In this document: piece by piece, positions 9,912-18,397 of the stretch
Numbering within the stretch: position 1 is the first letter of the stretch
Layout: every line of letters begins with the position of its first letter
Assembly (NCBI RefSeq): GCF_001429245.1
Contig: NZ_LMJE01000008.1
Location: 124,001 to 188,000 of the forward strand
From: Rhizobium sp. Root274
GTDB lineage: Bacteria; Pseudomonadota; Alphaproteobacteria; Rhizobiales; Rhizobiaceae
DNA: 64,000 bases
Reading direction: 5' to 3'
Position numbers and translations under genes: made by a program
Notes under the pieces: model-generated
What the model saw: the letters and a program-made list of their open reading frames with translations, nothing else
The model's database searches: none
Told to the model about the DNA's origin: nothing

Positions 9912-10517
9912 TTAGGCCCAAGGGCGCTGGGCGGCATTCGACTTTTCGAAATTGGCGATGCTGCCCGCCTTTTCCAGCGTCAGGCCAATGTCATCGAGAC
10001 CGTTCAGCATGCAATGGCGCTTGAAGGCATCGAGTTCGAATGAAATCTTGCCACCATCCGGACCGGTGATTTCCTGGGCTTCCAAGTCGACTGTCAGGAC
10101 TGCATTCGAGCCGCGGCTCGCATCGTCCATAAGTTTCTCCAGGTTTTCCGGGCTGACGACGATCGGCAGAATGCCGTTCTTGAAGCAGTTGTTATAGAAG
10201 ATGTCGGCGAAAGACGTGGAAATCACGCAGCGGATGCCGAAATCCAGCAGCGCCCAAGGCGCATGTTCGCGCGAGGAGCCACAACCGAAGTTGTCGCCGG
10301 CAACCAGGATCTGGGCGTTGCGGTAAGCCGGCTTGTTCAGCACGAAATCGGGGTTTTCCGAGCCATCTTCCTTATAGCGCGCTTCGGCGAAGAGTCCGGT
10401 ACCGAGACCGGTGCGCTTGATCGTCTTCAGGTAATCCTTCGGGATGATCATGTCCGTGTCGATGTTGACGACGGGAAGCGGTGCAGCGACACCGGTGAGC
10501 TTTACGAACTTGTCCAT
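9912..10517 (-). CDS. leuD: 3-isopropylmalate dehydratase small subunit LeuD
   Basis: Small subunit of isopropylmalate isomerase, 201 residues. It contains the swivel-domain hallmarks: [15 protein letters not shown] near residue 20, the segment [15 protein letters not shown] near residue 80, and [17 protein letters not shown]. It pairs with LeuC (50377-51786) to isomerise 2- to 3-isopropylmalate. The start MDKFVKLTG at 10517 matches the family; the frame is open upstream without similarity. The ribosome binding site is weak (AAGGCAGA). A possible leader hairpin lies 30 to 60 nt upstream (10547-10579). Confidence 0.96.
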   Translation of the reverse strand: MDKFVKLTGVAAPLPVVNIDTDMIIPKDYLKTIKRTGLGTGLFAEARYKEDGSENPDFVLNKPAYRNAQILVAGDNFGCGSSREHAPWALLDFGIRCVISTSFADIFYNNCFKNGILPIVVSPENLEKLMDDASRGSNAVLTVDLEAQEITGPDGGKISFELDAFKRHCMLNGLDDIGLTLEKAGSIANFEKSNAAQRPWA

Positions 10518-10546
10518 CAATCTGCCTTCGATCTGGCTGGAATGCT

Positions 10547-10579
10547 TTCGATGTCTCGCCCATAGAGCAAAACATCGAA
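10547..10579 (-). promoter_or_regulatory. Inverted repeat in the leuD leader
   Basis: TTCGATGT (10547-10554) and ACATCGAA (10572-10579) are perfect 8-nt complements, with a further CTC/GAG pairing inside. The repeat lies 30-62 nt upstream of the leuD start. It could be a transcript hairpin or an operator; no family assignment is possible by eye. Confidence 0.4.
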
Positions 10580-10696
10580 GAATTGAAGGAGAATCTTGGG
10601 CGTTTGCTGACGTAGGACGGCCGGTGGAATGGATTCGGGTTCGACCGCCAAGTGGGGCCGCCAATCAGGAGGATCGGCGGCGAACCAGTGAGGACA

Positions 10697-10927
10697 TTAC
10701 AGATCGATGATCGTACCCTTGCCGTCATTCCAGACGCGCAAGTCTTCGCGTCGTTTTGCCTTGGCGTACACAGGAGCCCGCTTGGTGCGCCCCATCAACA
10801 TTCGGGCACCGAGGGACACGGTCAGGAGCGCGCCGATAACGATGGTGAGCGACACAGCGAAGGCGGCCGCGAGGCCAACGAAAGCGAGACCGGCGAGGGC
10901 GATGACGGCGGAACGGAAATTCTGCAT
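10697..10927 (-). CDS. Small membrane protein of unknown function
   Basis: A 76-residue ORF upstream of leuD on the same strand. After a short basic N-terminus (MQNFRSA) a long hydrophobic region of about 35 residues (roughly 8-43) could form one or two membrane helices. The C-terminal 30 residues are charged (RTKRAPVYAKAKRREDLRVW). I do not recognise a named family. AAAGGA lies 8 nt upstream of the ATG on the minus strand, and codon use looks like that of its neighbours, which supports a real gene. The gap to leuD is 179 nt, so co-transcription is uncertain. Confidence 0.6.
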   Translation of the reverse strand: MQNFRSAVIALAGLAFVGLAAAFAVSLTIVIGALLTVSLGARMLMGRTKRAPVYAKAKRREDLRVWNDGKGTIIDL

Positions 10928-11038
10928 GATCTGTGTCCTTTCTCAGACGCCAAGGTGGTCCTTATTCCACTGCAATGCAAGGGCCTTTCACCGAATTGTC
11001 ATCTTGCGCGGATCGGGAAAGATTGCCAAAACCGATGC

Positions 11039-11962
11039 ATGCATCTTGCCCAAACAGAGTTCCGAGATCGTCACCCCCTTCGTCTGCGCCGTTCGGTTCT
11101 GACGGTGCCGGCTGTCAATGAGCGGGCTCTGGCGAAGATTTCCGACCTGGATTGCGATGCGGTGATCTTTGATCTCGAGGACTCGGTTGCGCCGGAGAAG
11201 AAGTCCGAGGCGCGGGAAAACCTCAAGAATTTCATGGAGCAAGCTGATCTGGGCTGGCGCGAGCGGATCATTCGGATCAATGCCATTGATAGTACCAATC
11301 TGGCCGATGACCTGCAGTTGATCCGTGTGCTGGTGCCAGATGCTGTCCTTCTTCCCAAGGTGGAGGAGCCGGCCTCGGTTCAAAGCGTGGCGGATTGGCT
11401 GGCGGAAGCAGATGCGACGGAAAGTCTCAGAATATGGGCGATGATCGAGACCCCGCGCGGCGTGCTGAATGCCGCGACGATTGCGTCGTCAGGACGAACG
11501 GCGGACGGTCGGCTCGATGCCTTCGTGGTGGGGTTGAATGATCTGCGCAAGGCGACGGGCATTCCGGCCGAACCGGGCCGCAACTATCTCGTGCCCTATC
11601 TGATGCAGGTGGTTCTTGCAGCCCGGGCTTATGGGTTAGACGTGATCGACAGCGTGTCGAACGACTTTCGTGACATGGACGCGTTCGCTGCAGAATGTGC
11701 TCAAGGCCGATCGATGGGCTTCGATGGCAAGATGCTGATCCACCCCTCGCAGATCGGACCCGCAAATGATCAATTTGGACCGCTATCAGACGCAGTCGCA
11801 GAGGCGCGGCAGGTGGTGGAGCAGTTCGCCGATCCTCTACATGCGGGATTGAATGTTATCAATGTCAACGGCCGGATGATCGAGCGGCTGCATGCCGAGG
11901 AGGCCGAACGGCTCTTAAGTATGGTGGCATTGATAGAGGCGCGAAAGGAAAGTCAAAAATGA
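11039..11962 (+). CDS. HpcH/HpaI aldolase/citrate lyase beta (CitE)-like protein
   Basis: TIM-barrel C-C lyase of the CitE/malyl-CoA lyase type, about 307 residues. Visible family motifs are RSVLTVPAVN near the N-terminus, DAVIFDLEDSVAP with the acidic metal/substrate site, a RINAID strand, the glutamate in WAMIETPRG, and SNDFRDMD with GFDGKMLIHPSQI near the C-terminus. Such proteins cleave or form (malyl, citramalyl or citryl) CoA thioesters; the substrate cannot be told here, and no partner CitD/CitF genes are present. The start at 11039 is a best guess, since the frame is open upstream. The stop overlaps the next gene by 4 nt (ATGA). Confidence 0.83.
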   Translation: MHLAQTEFRDRHPLRLRRSVLTVPAVNERALAKISDLDCDAVIFDLEDSVAPEKKSEARENLKNFMEQADLGWRERIIRINAIDSTNLADDLQLIRVLVPDAVLLPKVEEPASVQSVADWLAEADATESLRIWAMIETPRGVLNAATIASSGRTADGRLDAFVVGLNDLRKATGIPAEPGRNYLVPYLMQVVLAARAYGLDVIDSVSNDFRDMDAFAAECAQGRSMGFDGKMLIHPSQIGPANDQFGPLSDAVAEARQVVEQFADPLHAGLNVINVNGRMIERLHAEEAERLLSMVALIEARKESQK

Positions 11963-12165
11963 AAGTCTACCGTTTCCTCACCGGCCCGGACGATTCCTCG
12001 TTCTGCCATCGGGTAACCGACGCTCTGAACAAGGGCTGGGAACTGCACGGCTCTCCGAGCCTGTCCTTCAATGTCGCCGAGAACAAGATGTTTTGCGGCC
12101 AGGCCGTGGTCAAAACCGTTCACGGCAAGGACTACCATCCGGACATGAAGCTCGGCGAACAATAA
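11959..12165 (+). CDS. DUF1737 domain-containing small protein
   Basis: A 68-residue protein made up entirely of a DUF1737-like domain (MKVYRFLTGPDDSSFCHRV...ALNKGWELHGSPSLSF). Function is unknown for the family. Its ATG overlaps the stop codon of the CitE-like gene in an ATGA arrangement, so the two are very likely translated together, suggesting a shared role or at least shared expression. Confidence 0.8.
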   Translation: MKVYRFLTGPDDSSFCHRVTDALNKGWELHGSPSLSFNVAENKMFCGQAVVKTVHGKDYHPDMKLGEQ

Positions 12166-12366
12166 GGCATGCTTCATAGAAGGAGCCGCATGCTCCTGCC
12201 CGTGGCCTGATGGCCGCAGGTTTCCTGCGCTTGTATCCCGAGTGTTCTTAGCTGGTTCGCAAAGCCGGTGCTCCGGTGCGACATAATGCATCCCTTCGCT
12301 TATAGGCACCCGTGCAGGCCTGATCTATATACAGGGTTCAATGTCTATGAGAGCAAAGGATTTGCC

Positions 12367-13581
12367 ATGCTGGATGTGGTTGTCGTCGGCGGTGGCTATG
12401 TCGGTCTTTCCGTTGCCGTTTCGATCAAACAAGCCGCGCCCCATCTTGGCGTGGAAGTGATCGAGGCTGCGCCCGAGGGTGCCTGGAAGAAGGATCCACG
12501 CGCGTCTGCCATCATCTCTGCAGCCACGAAGATGCTCGACGTCTTCGGCCTGTGGGATCGCATCGAGCCGGATGCGCAGCCGATCAACCGGATGATTGTG
12601 ACGGATTCCAAAACATCCGATCCGGTGCGGCCGGTTTTCCTCACCTTCGACGGCGCTGTCGAGGATGGGCGCCCCTTCGCCCACATGATCCCCAATGTCA
12701 GCATGGTTGCCGCGCTGCGTGACGCTTGCGCCGAGCGTGGAATCAACATCCGCCACGGCCTCAGAGCGACCGATTTTCGGGACACCGGGCCGTCGGCTGA
12801 GCTCACCTTGTCCGATGGAAGCAAGCTCGATGCCCGGCTCGTCGTGGCCTGTGATGGGGTTCGCTCCAAGCTACGTGATCTCGCTGGCATCAAGACCGTG
12901 ACATGGCAATACGGCCAGTCGGGTATCGTCACCACAGTCGAACACGAGAGACCGCATGATGGGGTTGCTGAGGAGCATTTCCTGCCGGCCGGCCCGTTTG
13001 CCATCCTTCCCCTCACGGGCAATCGCTCCTCGCTCGTCTGGACGGAGCGGACGGAGGATGCCGACCGGCTCGTTGCTTCGGATGATCTCGTCTTCGAGGC
13101 GGAACTTGAGCGGCGTTTCGGCCACAAGCTCGGAACCATCAAGGCCACAGCCGACCGTCGCGCTTTCCCGCTCGGCCTTACCTTGGCCAGAGCCTTCATC
13201 GCGCCGCGGCTGGCGCTCGCCGGCGATGCTGCACATGGGATCCATCCCATCTCGGGGCAGGGTCTTAACCTAGGCTTCAAGGATGTCGCAGCGCTTGCCG
13301 AGACGGTGGTCGAAGCTGATCGACTGGGTCTCGACATCGGCTCGGTCAACGTTCTGGAGCGCTACCAGATCTGGCGGCGGTTCGACACGTTCCGCATGGG
13401 CGTGACAACCGATGTTCTGAATCGTCTGTTTTCGAATGATGTGACGCCGATCCGTGTCCTGCGCGACTTCGGACTTGGGATTGTCGAGGGAATTCCTGCC
13501 CTGAAGAACTACTTCATTCGCGAAGCTGCGGGATCAACCGCGCATAATCGGCCCCGCCTGCTCGGCGGCCAACAGATCTGA
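12367..13581 (+). CDS. UbiH/UbiF/COQ6-family FAD-dependent hydroxylase
   Basis: Flavoprotein monooxygenase of 404 residues, likely adding a ring hydroxyl during ubiquinone synthesis. The FAD-binding GxGxxG is in VVGGGYVGLSVA at the N-terminus, the DG motif is in LVVACDGVRSKLRD near residue 165, and the second FAD motif is GDAAHGIHPISGQGLNLGFKD near residue 290, characteristic of UbiH/UbiF/VisC proteins. Alphaproteobacteria use hydroxylases of this group (UbiH, UbiF, UbiL, UbiM types) with differing regioselectivity, so the exact step is not assigned. The ATG at 12367 has AAAGGA upstream. It is transcribed alone. Confidence 0.86.
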   Translation: MLDVVVVGGGYVGLSVAVSIKQAAPHLGVEVIEAAPEGAWKKDPRASAIISAATKMLDVFGLWDRIEPDAQPINRMIVTDSKTSDPVRPVFLTFDGAVEDGRPFAHMIPNVSMVAALRDACAERGINIRHGLRATDFRDTGPSAELTLSDGSKLDARLVVACDGVRSKLRDLAGIKTVTWQYGQSGIVTTVEHERPHDGVAEEHFLPAGPFAILPLTGNRSSLVWTERTEDADRLVASDDLVFEAELERRFGHKLGTIKATADRRAFPLGLTLARAFIAPRLALAGDAAHGIHPISGQGLNLGFKDVAALAETVVEADRLGLDIGSVNVLERYQIWRRFDTFRMGVTTDVLNRLFSNDVTPIRVLRDFGLGIVEGIPALKNYFIREAAGSTAHNRPRLLGGQQI

Positions 13582-13608
13582 CAGCTGCCTCAATTCGTCC
13601 CACCCGAT

Positions 13609-13803
13609 TCAGATCGGCATCTCCAGTTTGCGGGCCTCGGAGACCAGCATGATCGGAATTCCGTCGCGAATCGGGTAGGCGAGCCGCGCTTTCTCAGAGA
13701 CGAGTTCGTTCTTTTCGCGATCGAACTTCAGCACCCCATGCGTCAGGGGACAGACGAGCAATTCGAGCATCTTCGGATCGACGCCAGTCGTCTTGTCGTC
13801 CAT
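13609..13803 (-). CDS. Trm112 family protein
   Basis: A 64-residue protein with the Trm112p-like pattern: [17 protein letters not shown], then [20 protein letters not shown]. Eukaryotic Trm112 activates methyltransferases; the bacterial proteins (YcaR-like) are small zinc-ribbon-like folds, and this one has kept only one of the usual cysteines (CPLT). It is the last gene of a three-gene minus-strand operon with the LON-domain and thioredoxin-like genes, 7 nt after the former. Confidence 0.85.
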   Translation of the reverse strand: MDDKTTGVDPKMLELLVCPLTHGVLKFDREKNELVSEKARLAYPIRDGIPIMLVSEARKLEMPI

Positions 13804-13810
13804 GGGGAGC

Positions 13811-14488
13811 CTATTGAAGCATGGTATCGCCGTCGCCAAAATTTCGGGCGAGGACGATCTCGGTGATGGCGATCAGGGTTTCGGCGCGGGTTCGCAGATC
13901 CGGAGCCTCAAGCAGTGCCTGTTTTTCCGCAGGGCCGAAGGGCGACATCATCGATAGGGAGTTAACCAGCGTGATGTTCGAGGCGCGCTCCACGCTTTCC
14001 CAGTCAGCCTCCAGCTTGTTGGCTTCCAGATAAGCCCTGAAAGCCGACAACAAGCCCGAGCGGTCGACCTGTGCTTCGTCATCGCCGCTGGTCAGGTCAG
14101 CCACGAAGGGAGCAATCGTGAAGGTGCGGTATGGTTTTGTGCTGGCGACTTCTTCCAGCAAACGGAAGCGACAAATGCCGGCGAGGGAGACAATGTAACG
14201 TCCGTCACCGGTCTCGGTGAAGGATGTGATCCGCCCAATGCAGCCTACCGGTGCCAGAGCCGGGCGCTCGGGCAGGATATCCGCCTGCACCTCGGTGAGT
14301 GCCGGCTGGATCATGCCGATCAGCCGGTTTCCGGCCATGGCGGCATCCAGCATGGCCAGATAACGCGGCTCGAAGATGTTGAGTGGCAACTGTCCGCCCG
14401 GCAGAAGAAGTGCGCCCGAAATCGGAAAAACCGGCACGGTCTCAGGAAGATCTCCCGCCGTCAGATATCTGGCATTTCCCACTTGCAT
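13811..14488 (-). CDS. LON peptidase substrate-binding (N-terminal) domain protein
   Basis: A 225-residue protein consisting of the LON N-terminal (PUA-like) domain without ATPase or protease parts: [25 protein letters not shown] near residue 20, then [10 protein letters not shown] and [27 protein letters not shown]. Stand-alone proteins of this kind are common in alphaproteobacteria and of unknown role; substrate or chaperone binding is an inference. The start at 14488 has AGGATGGG upstream. It lies between a thioredoxin-like co-chaperone gene and a Trm112 gene, which suggests protein quality control. Confidence 0.85.
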   Translation of the reverse strand: MQVGNARYLTAGDLPETVPVFPISGALLLPGGQLPLNIFEPRYLAMLDAAMAGNRLIGMIQPALTEVQADILPERPALAPVGCIGRITSFTETGDGRYIVSLAGICRFRLLEEVASTKPYRTFTIAPFVADLTSGDDEAQVDRSGLLSAFRAYLEANKLEADWESVERASNITLVNSLSMMSPFGPAEKQALLEAPDLRTRAETLIAITEIVLARNFGDGDTMLQ

Positions 14489-14573
14489 TGAAGCCCATCC
14501 TGTTCGGAAAATCTCCGCATTCTCATTCGCTTCTATCTGGGTCGCGCCGGGCAAAACTCAAGCCCGCGGCCCA

Positions 14574-15548
14574 TCACGAAAAGAGAATGGAAGAGAGCTT
14601 GCGGCGCGCCATGATGGTTGCCGGATCCTTCGGTCCCCAGACCTCGAAAAACTGCAGCAGCTGCTTGCGAGCGCCGTCGTCGTCAAACGTCCTGTCCCGT
14701 TTCATGATCAGAAGCAGGTGCTCTGCGGCTTCTTCGCGCCGGCCTTCGACGTTGCGGATCTTTGCGAGCTTCATGCGCGCTTCGTGATCGTCGGGGCTGA
14801 GGGACAGCGTGTGTTCGAGGGCCACCGGATCGCCAAGCTTGCGGGCCTCCTCGATCTGGTCCAGTCGCTTCAGCTGCGCCTGCACTTCGGGCGCCTTAGA
14901 CAATTCGTCCGGCAGCTGGCTCAGGAGTTCCCGCGCGCGCGCATGCTGATTGGCTTCAATCATGCACTCGGCCATGCCGGCAAGTGCGCGAACATTATCA
15001 GGATCAGCCTGCAGGACGGCAGCAAAGAGTTGGGCTGCACCATCGATATCGCCGGCGACGACAAGACCGGCTGCCTCTTCGAGGACGGCGGCGATCTCTG
15101 CTGCCTGGTCTGCACCTGCCGGGCCGCCGATCTTTTCGATGAAAGCCTTGACCTGGCTTTCGGGCAGTGCGCCCATGAAGCCATCAGCCGGGCGGCCGTC
15201 GACGAAGGCGACGACAGCGGGAATCGACTGGATGCCAAGCTGACCCGCAATGGCTGGATGGTCATCGATGTTCATCTTCACGAGCTTGACGCGGCCGCCT
15301 GCCTCTTTCACGGCCTTTTCGATGATCGGCGTCAGCTGACGGCAAGGACCGCACCAGGGCGCCCAGAAATCGACGAGAACAGGCTGTCGGCGCGATTCTT
15401 CCAGAACATCCTTGCCGAAGGTGGCCGTGGTCGTATCCTTGACGAGATCCGCCTCAGTGGCCGCCGGTGCAGGGGAAGCACCGAATTGTGCATTCGCCGT
15501 CATCGTTTGATTGCCGTAGCCGCCGTAAGGGTTGCCGTAGTCGCTCAT
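14574..15548 (-). CDS. ybbN: Thioredoxin-domain/TPR co-chaperone (CnoX/YbbN-like)
   Basis: A 324-residue protein. Residues 1-40 are a Gly/Tyr/Ala-rich leader, residues about 45-150 a thioredoxin domain with an intact WCGPC active site, and the rest an Ala-rich helical region with tetratricopeptide-like repeats (ALAGMAECMIEANQHARARELLSQLP and following). This architecture is that of CnoX/YbbN, which protects unfolded proteins from oxidation and hands them to GroEL or DnaK. E. coli YbbN lacks the CxxC pair, so here redox activity is likely. An ATG three codons upstream (15557) is an equally possible start. First gene of the operon with the LON-domain and Trm112 genes. Confidence 0.87.
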   Translation of the reverse strand: MSDYGNPYGGYGNQTMTANAQFGASPAPAATEADLVKDTTTATFGKDVLEESRRQPVLVDFWAPWCGPCRQLTPIIEKAVKEAGGRVKLVKMNIDDHPAIAGQLGIQSIPAVVAFVDGRPADGFMGALPESQVKAFIEKIGGPAGADQAAEIAAVLEEAAGLVVAGDIDGAAQLFAAVLQADPDNVRALAGMAECMIEANQHARARELLSQLPDELSKAPEVQAQLKRLDQIEEARKLGDPVALEHTLSLSPDDHEARMKLAKIRNVEGRREEAAEHLLLIMKRDRTFDDDGARKQLLQFFEVWGPKDPATIMARRKLSSILFS

Positions 15549-15614
15549 CTCGCGCATCTCCGCCTGTCGCGCCAGCCTTCGATCCAGGCCGGCATTTGCC
15601 GCTAAGATCGTATG

Positions 15615-16136
15615 TCAGGCCGTCACTTTCAAGACAAGCGGCGAGTGACCCGTTGCCTGCATGAACCTGAGCAAGTCATCGCGGCCGATGGAGGTCGTCG
15701 CCTCATTGGTCAGCGGATGGCAGTTGATGATGTCGTGTTCCATCAGGTCCTTGTCGAGGACGAACGTGACCTTGTGGCCCGTGTCATTGATCGCCCCGAA
15801 GGCAGTGACCGAGCCCGGCGCCACACCGAGATATTCCATCAGCTTTTCCGGTTTGCCGAACGAGACCTTGCTCGCAGCGCCGATGACCGTATGCACGGTC
15901 TTCAGATCGACGGTGGCATTCTCCTCGACCGTCAGCAGGAAGAATTGGTCCTTCTTGTCCTTCACGAAGAGGTTTTTCGTGTGGCCTCCGGGGATCTCGT
16001 CGCGCAAAGAAACCGACTCGGCGACGGTGAATACCGGAGGGTGCGTTTTCGTCTTGTGCGGAATGTTCAGCGAGTCGAGAAGGCGGAAAAGGTCGTCTGC
16101 GGTCTTCGGAGAGGCGCTTTCGGTTTCAACGGTCAC
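15615..16136 (-). CDS. ProX/PrdX-type prolyl-tRNA editing protein (YbaK/ProRS-associated domain)
   Basis: A 173-residue free-standing editing domain of the INS superfamily. Motifs include HPPVFTVAES near residue 32, the KNLFVKDKKDQFFL strand with the conserved lysine, GAASKVSFGKPEKLMEYLGV and GSVTAFGAIND. Members such as PrdX and ProXp-ala hydrolyse mischarged Ala-tRNA(Pro) or related tRNAs; the specific substrate is inferred. It is transcribed divergently from tRNA-Gly, with a 25-codon cysteine-rich ORF on the same strand in its upstream region. Confidence 0.86.
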   Translation of the reverse strand: MTVETESASPKTADDLFRLLDSLNIPHKTKTHPPVFTVAESVSLRDEIPGGHTKNLFVKDKKDQFFLLTVEENATVDLKTVHTVIGAASKVSFGKPEKLMEYLGVAPGSVTAFGAINDTGHKVTFVLDKDLMEHDIINCHPLTNEATTSIGRDDLLRFMQATGHSPLVLKVTA

Positions 16137-16205
16137 AGGCGGGCCTTTCTTTGCTAATTTTCCGGCTCTTCGGGCTGGTATCGGCGACAGAGATAGGCCC
16201 GTCGC

Positions 16206-16283
16206 TCACAGCTTGCAATCTTCTTTGCCGCAAAAAGTCCCGCATTTACGGGGGGTTGGCCGTTGCGGCACGGAGATTTTCAT
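16206..16283 (-). CDS. Candidate 25-residue cysteine-rich peptide
   Basis: Minus-strand ORF from ATG at 16283 to TGA at 16206. The peptide is basic and proline-rich first (MKISVPQRPTPRK), then has three cysteines in C-x3-C-x4-C spacing (CGTFCGKEDC) and ends in KL. That spacing looks like a small metal-binding knuckle, but the upstream sequence is A-rich with no clear ribosome binding site, and wobble-position GC is only moderate. It lies about 70 nt upstream of the ProX-type gene on the same strand, so it could also be non-coding leader. Confidence 0.25.
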   Translation of the reverse strand: MKISVPQRPTPRKCGTFCGKEDCKL

Positions 16284-16404
16284 TTTTTTCGCGATGAACT
16301 GACATTTCCCTGTTGCATTTGAAAATCGTTTGAGCGATATAGCGCCCGTCGCCGCAAAACGGACGGCCCACGATCCAGACACTACCCCAGGATCGCGGTT
16401 ATGA

Positions 16405-16479
16405 GCGGGTGTAGCTCAGGGGTAGAGCACAACCTTGCCAAGGTTGGGGTCGAGCGTTCGAATCGCTTCACCCGCTCCA
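16405..16479 (+). tRNA. tRNA-Gly (GCC anticodon)
   Basis: A full cloverleaf can be drawn: acceptor stem GCGGGTG/CACCCGC, D arm GCTC..GAGC, anticodon arm CAACCTTGCCAAGGTTG with GCC anticodon, and T arm GAGCGTTCGAATCGCTT containing the TTCGAATC loop. The discriminator T and an encoded CCA follow the acceptor stem. A TATAGC -10-like box lies about 60 nt upstream (16338-16343). No second tRNA is adjacent. Confidence 0.97.
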
Positions 16480-16565
16480 TTTTCTCTCTTCAATAAGATT
16501 GACAGCCTCTGGACGCCGATGCGGCGCTTGTGTCTATTCGCTCCGAATTTCATTCGGAGGTGAAG

Positions 16566-17332
16566 ATGACGAATCGTCTGGCGGGCAAGGTTGCAATCAT
16601 ATCTGGTGGTGCGACCGGCATGGGTGGTGCATCCTCGCGGCTCTTCGCTGCCGAGGGGGCGAAAGTGGCGATCATCGATCGCAACGCTGATGCAGCAGAA
16701 GAAACGGCAGCCGAGATCCGCAAGGCCGGTGGAGTCTGCGAGGTTTTTGTCGCCGACGTCTCAGATGAAGCGCAGGTTGAGTCTGCGGTCCGAAAGGTCG
16801 AATCAAGCCTTGGAACGGTGACGGTGCTGTTCAATCACGCCGGCACGATTGTCATCAAACCATTCCTCGAAACACGCTCGAGGAATGGGACTGGCTGCAT
16901 GCGGTGAATGTCCGTTCGATGTTTCTCATGACACGTGCCGTGCTGCCGGGCATGATTTCTGCTGGTGGTGGCTCGATCGTCTGCACCTCGTCGATATCGG
17001 CCGTCGCTGCAACGCCGATGGAGGTGCTCTACGACACCACCAAAGGCGCGGTCCATATGTTCTCTCGGGCGATCGCGGTGGAATTCCGCGACCGCAACAT
17101 CCGCTGCAATGCTGTCTGCCCGGGCTTTATCCGGACCCCGCACGGCTTGCGCGAAGTGGCGGAACTGACTGCCCACGGCGTGGATGTCTCCGAAGCTGCC
17201 ATCGCCGCCCAGCAGGGTAGAATCGGCGAGCCCGAGGACGTTGCCCGCGCCGCCCTCTACCTCGCCAGTGACGACTCCCAATTCGTGAACGGGGTACACC
17301 TGTTCGTCGACAACGGTTTTACCGCGATCTGA
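16566..17332 (+). pseudogene. Short-chain dehydrogenase/reductase, interrupted by a 1-nt frameshift
   Basis: Two overlapping frames together give one classical SDR of about 255 residues. The first part (ATG 16566, GGAGG ribosome binding site) has the NAD(P)-binding SGGATGMGGA glycine motif and the NHAG motif. The second part has the catalytic serine (CTSSISAVAA) and YDTTK active-site pair and ends with the family tail GVHLFVDNG. Between them the frame shifts near 16872-16874: adding one base after PFLET would restore ..TLEEWDWLHAVNV.., the expected SDR sequence. All catalytic residues are otherwise intact, so this is either a very recent inactivation or a sequencing error. As written, the product would stop after about 114 residues. 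Confidence 0.85.
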
Positions 17333-17333
17333 T

Positions 17334-18344
17334 TCAGTTCTTGGAGAAGACGTAGTCCGTCTCCTGACGCAGAACTTCGCCCGGGCGAAGGACGCCGTTC
17401 GGGAAGCCCCTGTGGTTCACCGCGTCGGGCCAGATCTGCGTTTCCAGGCAGAAGCCGGCGTATGGGCCATAGGTGTGGCCCTGAAGCCCCGGGACGGCGA
17501 CGTTAAGGTAGACGCCGGCGTAGAACTGGACGCCGGGCTCCGTCGTCAGAACTTCCATCGAAACACCTGAATTGACGCTGCGGGCGAGGGCCACGCTGCG
17601 TTTGGCGGTGCGGGTGCTGGAGAGGCAGAAGTTGTGGTCGTAACGGAACTGCGCGCCGTCGACATCGAGCTTTATCGGGCGCATTTCGCGGAAATCGAAG
17701 GCGGTATGATCGACCTTCTTGATCTCGCCCGTCGGGATGAGCCTCTCGTCGACCGGTGTATAGTGGTCGGCTGCGATCATCAGATCGTGACCGAGAATGT
17801 CCGGCCGTCCATCCAGATTAAAATAGGCATGATGGCAAACATTGGCGATGGTCGGTTTGTCGGTCACCGTTTCGTAGAAGACGGAGAAGACGCCCTCGGG
17901 CTTGAGGGTGAAGACAGCGGTCGTGCGTGTGGTTCCCGGATAGCCCGCGCGACCCTCGGGATCGACGATTTCCATCGTCACGTGATCTGCACCCAGTTCA
18001 AGGATCGTCCAGTTGCGGCGTCCCATGCCATCGGTGCCGCCATGCAGATGGGCGACGCCCCGCTCATTCAACTCCAGCTGATGGTCCACCCCGTCAAGCG
18101 TGAAGCGGCCATCGCCGATGCGATTGGCGCACCGTCCCGGCGTCGCACCGAAGTACGGGGAGTGATCGAGATAGCTCGCCAGATCATGAAACCCCAGAAC
18201 CAAGGGACCTTCGTGGCCCTCCATCCGCAGATCCTGCAGGACCGCACCAAAGGTCAGGATCGAGGCCGTCAGGCCTCCTCCGGTCAGGACGACCCGTTCC
18301 ACGCTTTCCCCCGTCGGCATTACGCCGAACACCTGTCTCGTCAT
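17334..18344 (-). CDS. galM: Aldose 1-epimerase (mutarotase)
   Basis: A 336-residue protein of the GalM family that interconverts alpha and beta anomers of sugars such as glucose or galactose. The substrate-binding segments TPGRCANRIGDGRF (near residue 70) and HLHGGTDGMGRRNW are typical, the catalytic histidine is in ANVCHHAYFNLDG (near 175), and the general-base glutamate lies in AGFCLETQIWPDAVNHRGFPN near the C-terminus. No signal peptide is visible, so it is cytoplasmic. Its stop codon is 1 nt from that of the SDR gene on the other strand. Confidence 0.92.
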   Translation of the reverse strand: MTRQVFGVMPTGESVERVVLTGGGLTASILTFGAVLQDLRMEGHEGPLVLGFHDLASYLDHSPYFGATPGRCANRIGDGRFTLDGVDHQLELNERGVAHLHGGTDGMGRRNWTILELGADHVTMEIVDPEGRAGYPGTTRTTAVFTLKPEGVFSVFYETVTDKPTIANVCHHAYFNLDGRPDILGHDLMIAADHYTPVDERLIPTGEIKKVDHTAFDFREMRPIKLDVDGAQFRYDHNFCLSSTRTAKRSVALARSVNSGVSMEVLTTEPGVQFYAGVYLNVAVPGLQGHTYGPYAGFCLETQIWPDAVNHRGFPNGVLRPGEVLRQETDYVFSKN

Positions 18345-18397
18345 ATGACCACTTCCTCACCGTTTTTTCGACTAAGCCTGCAAGGCGGGCCCTCGAC

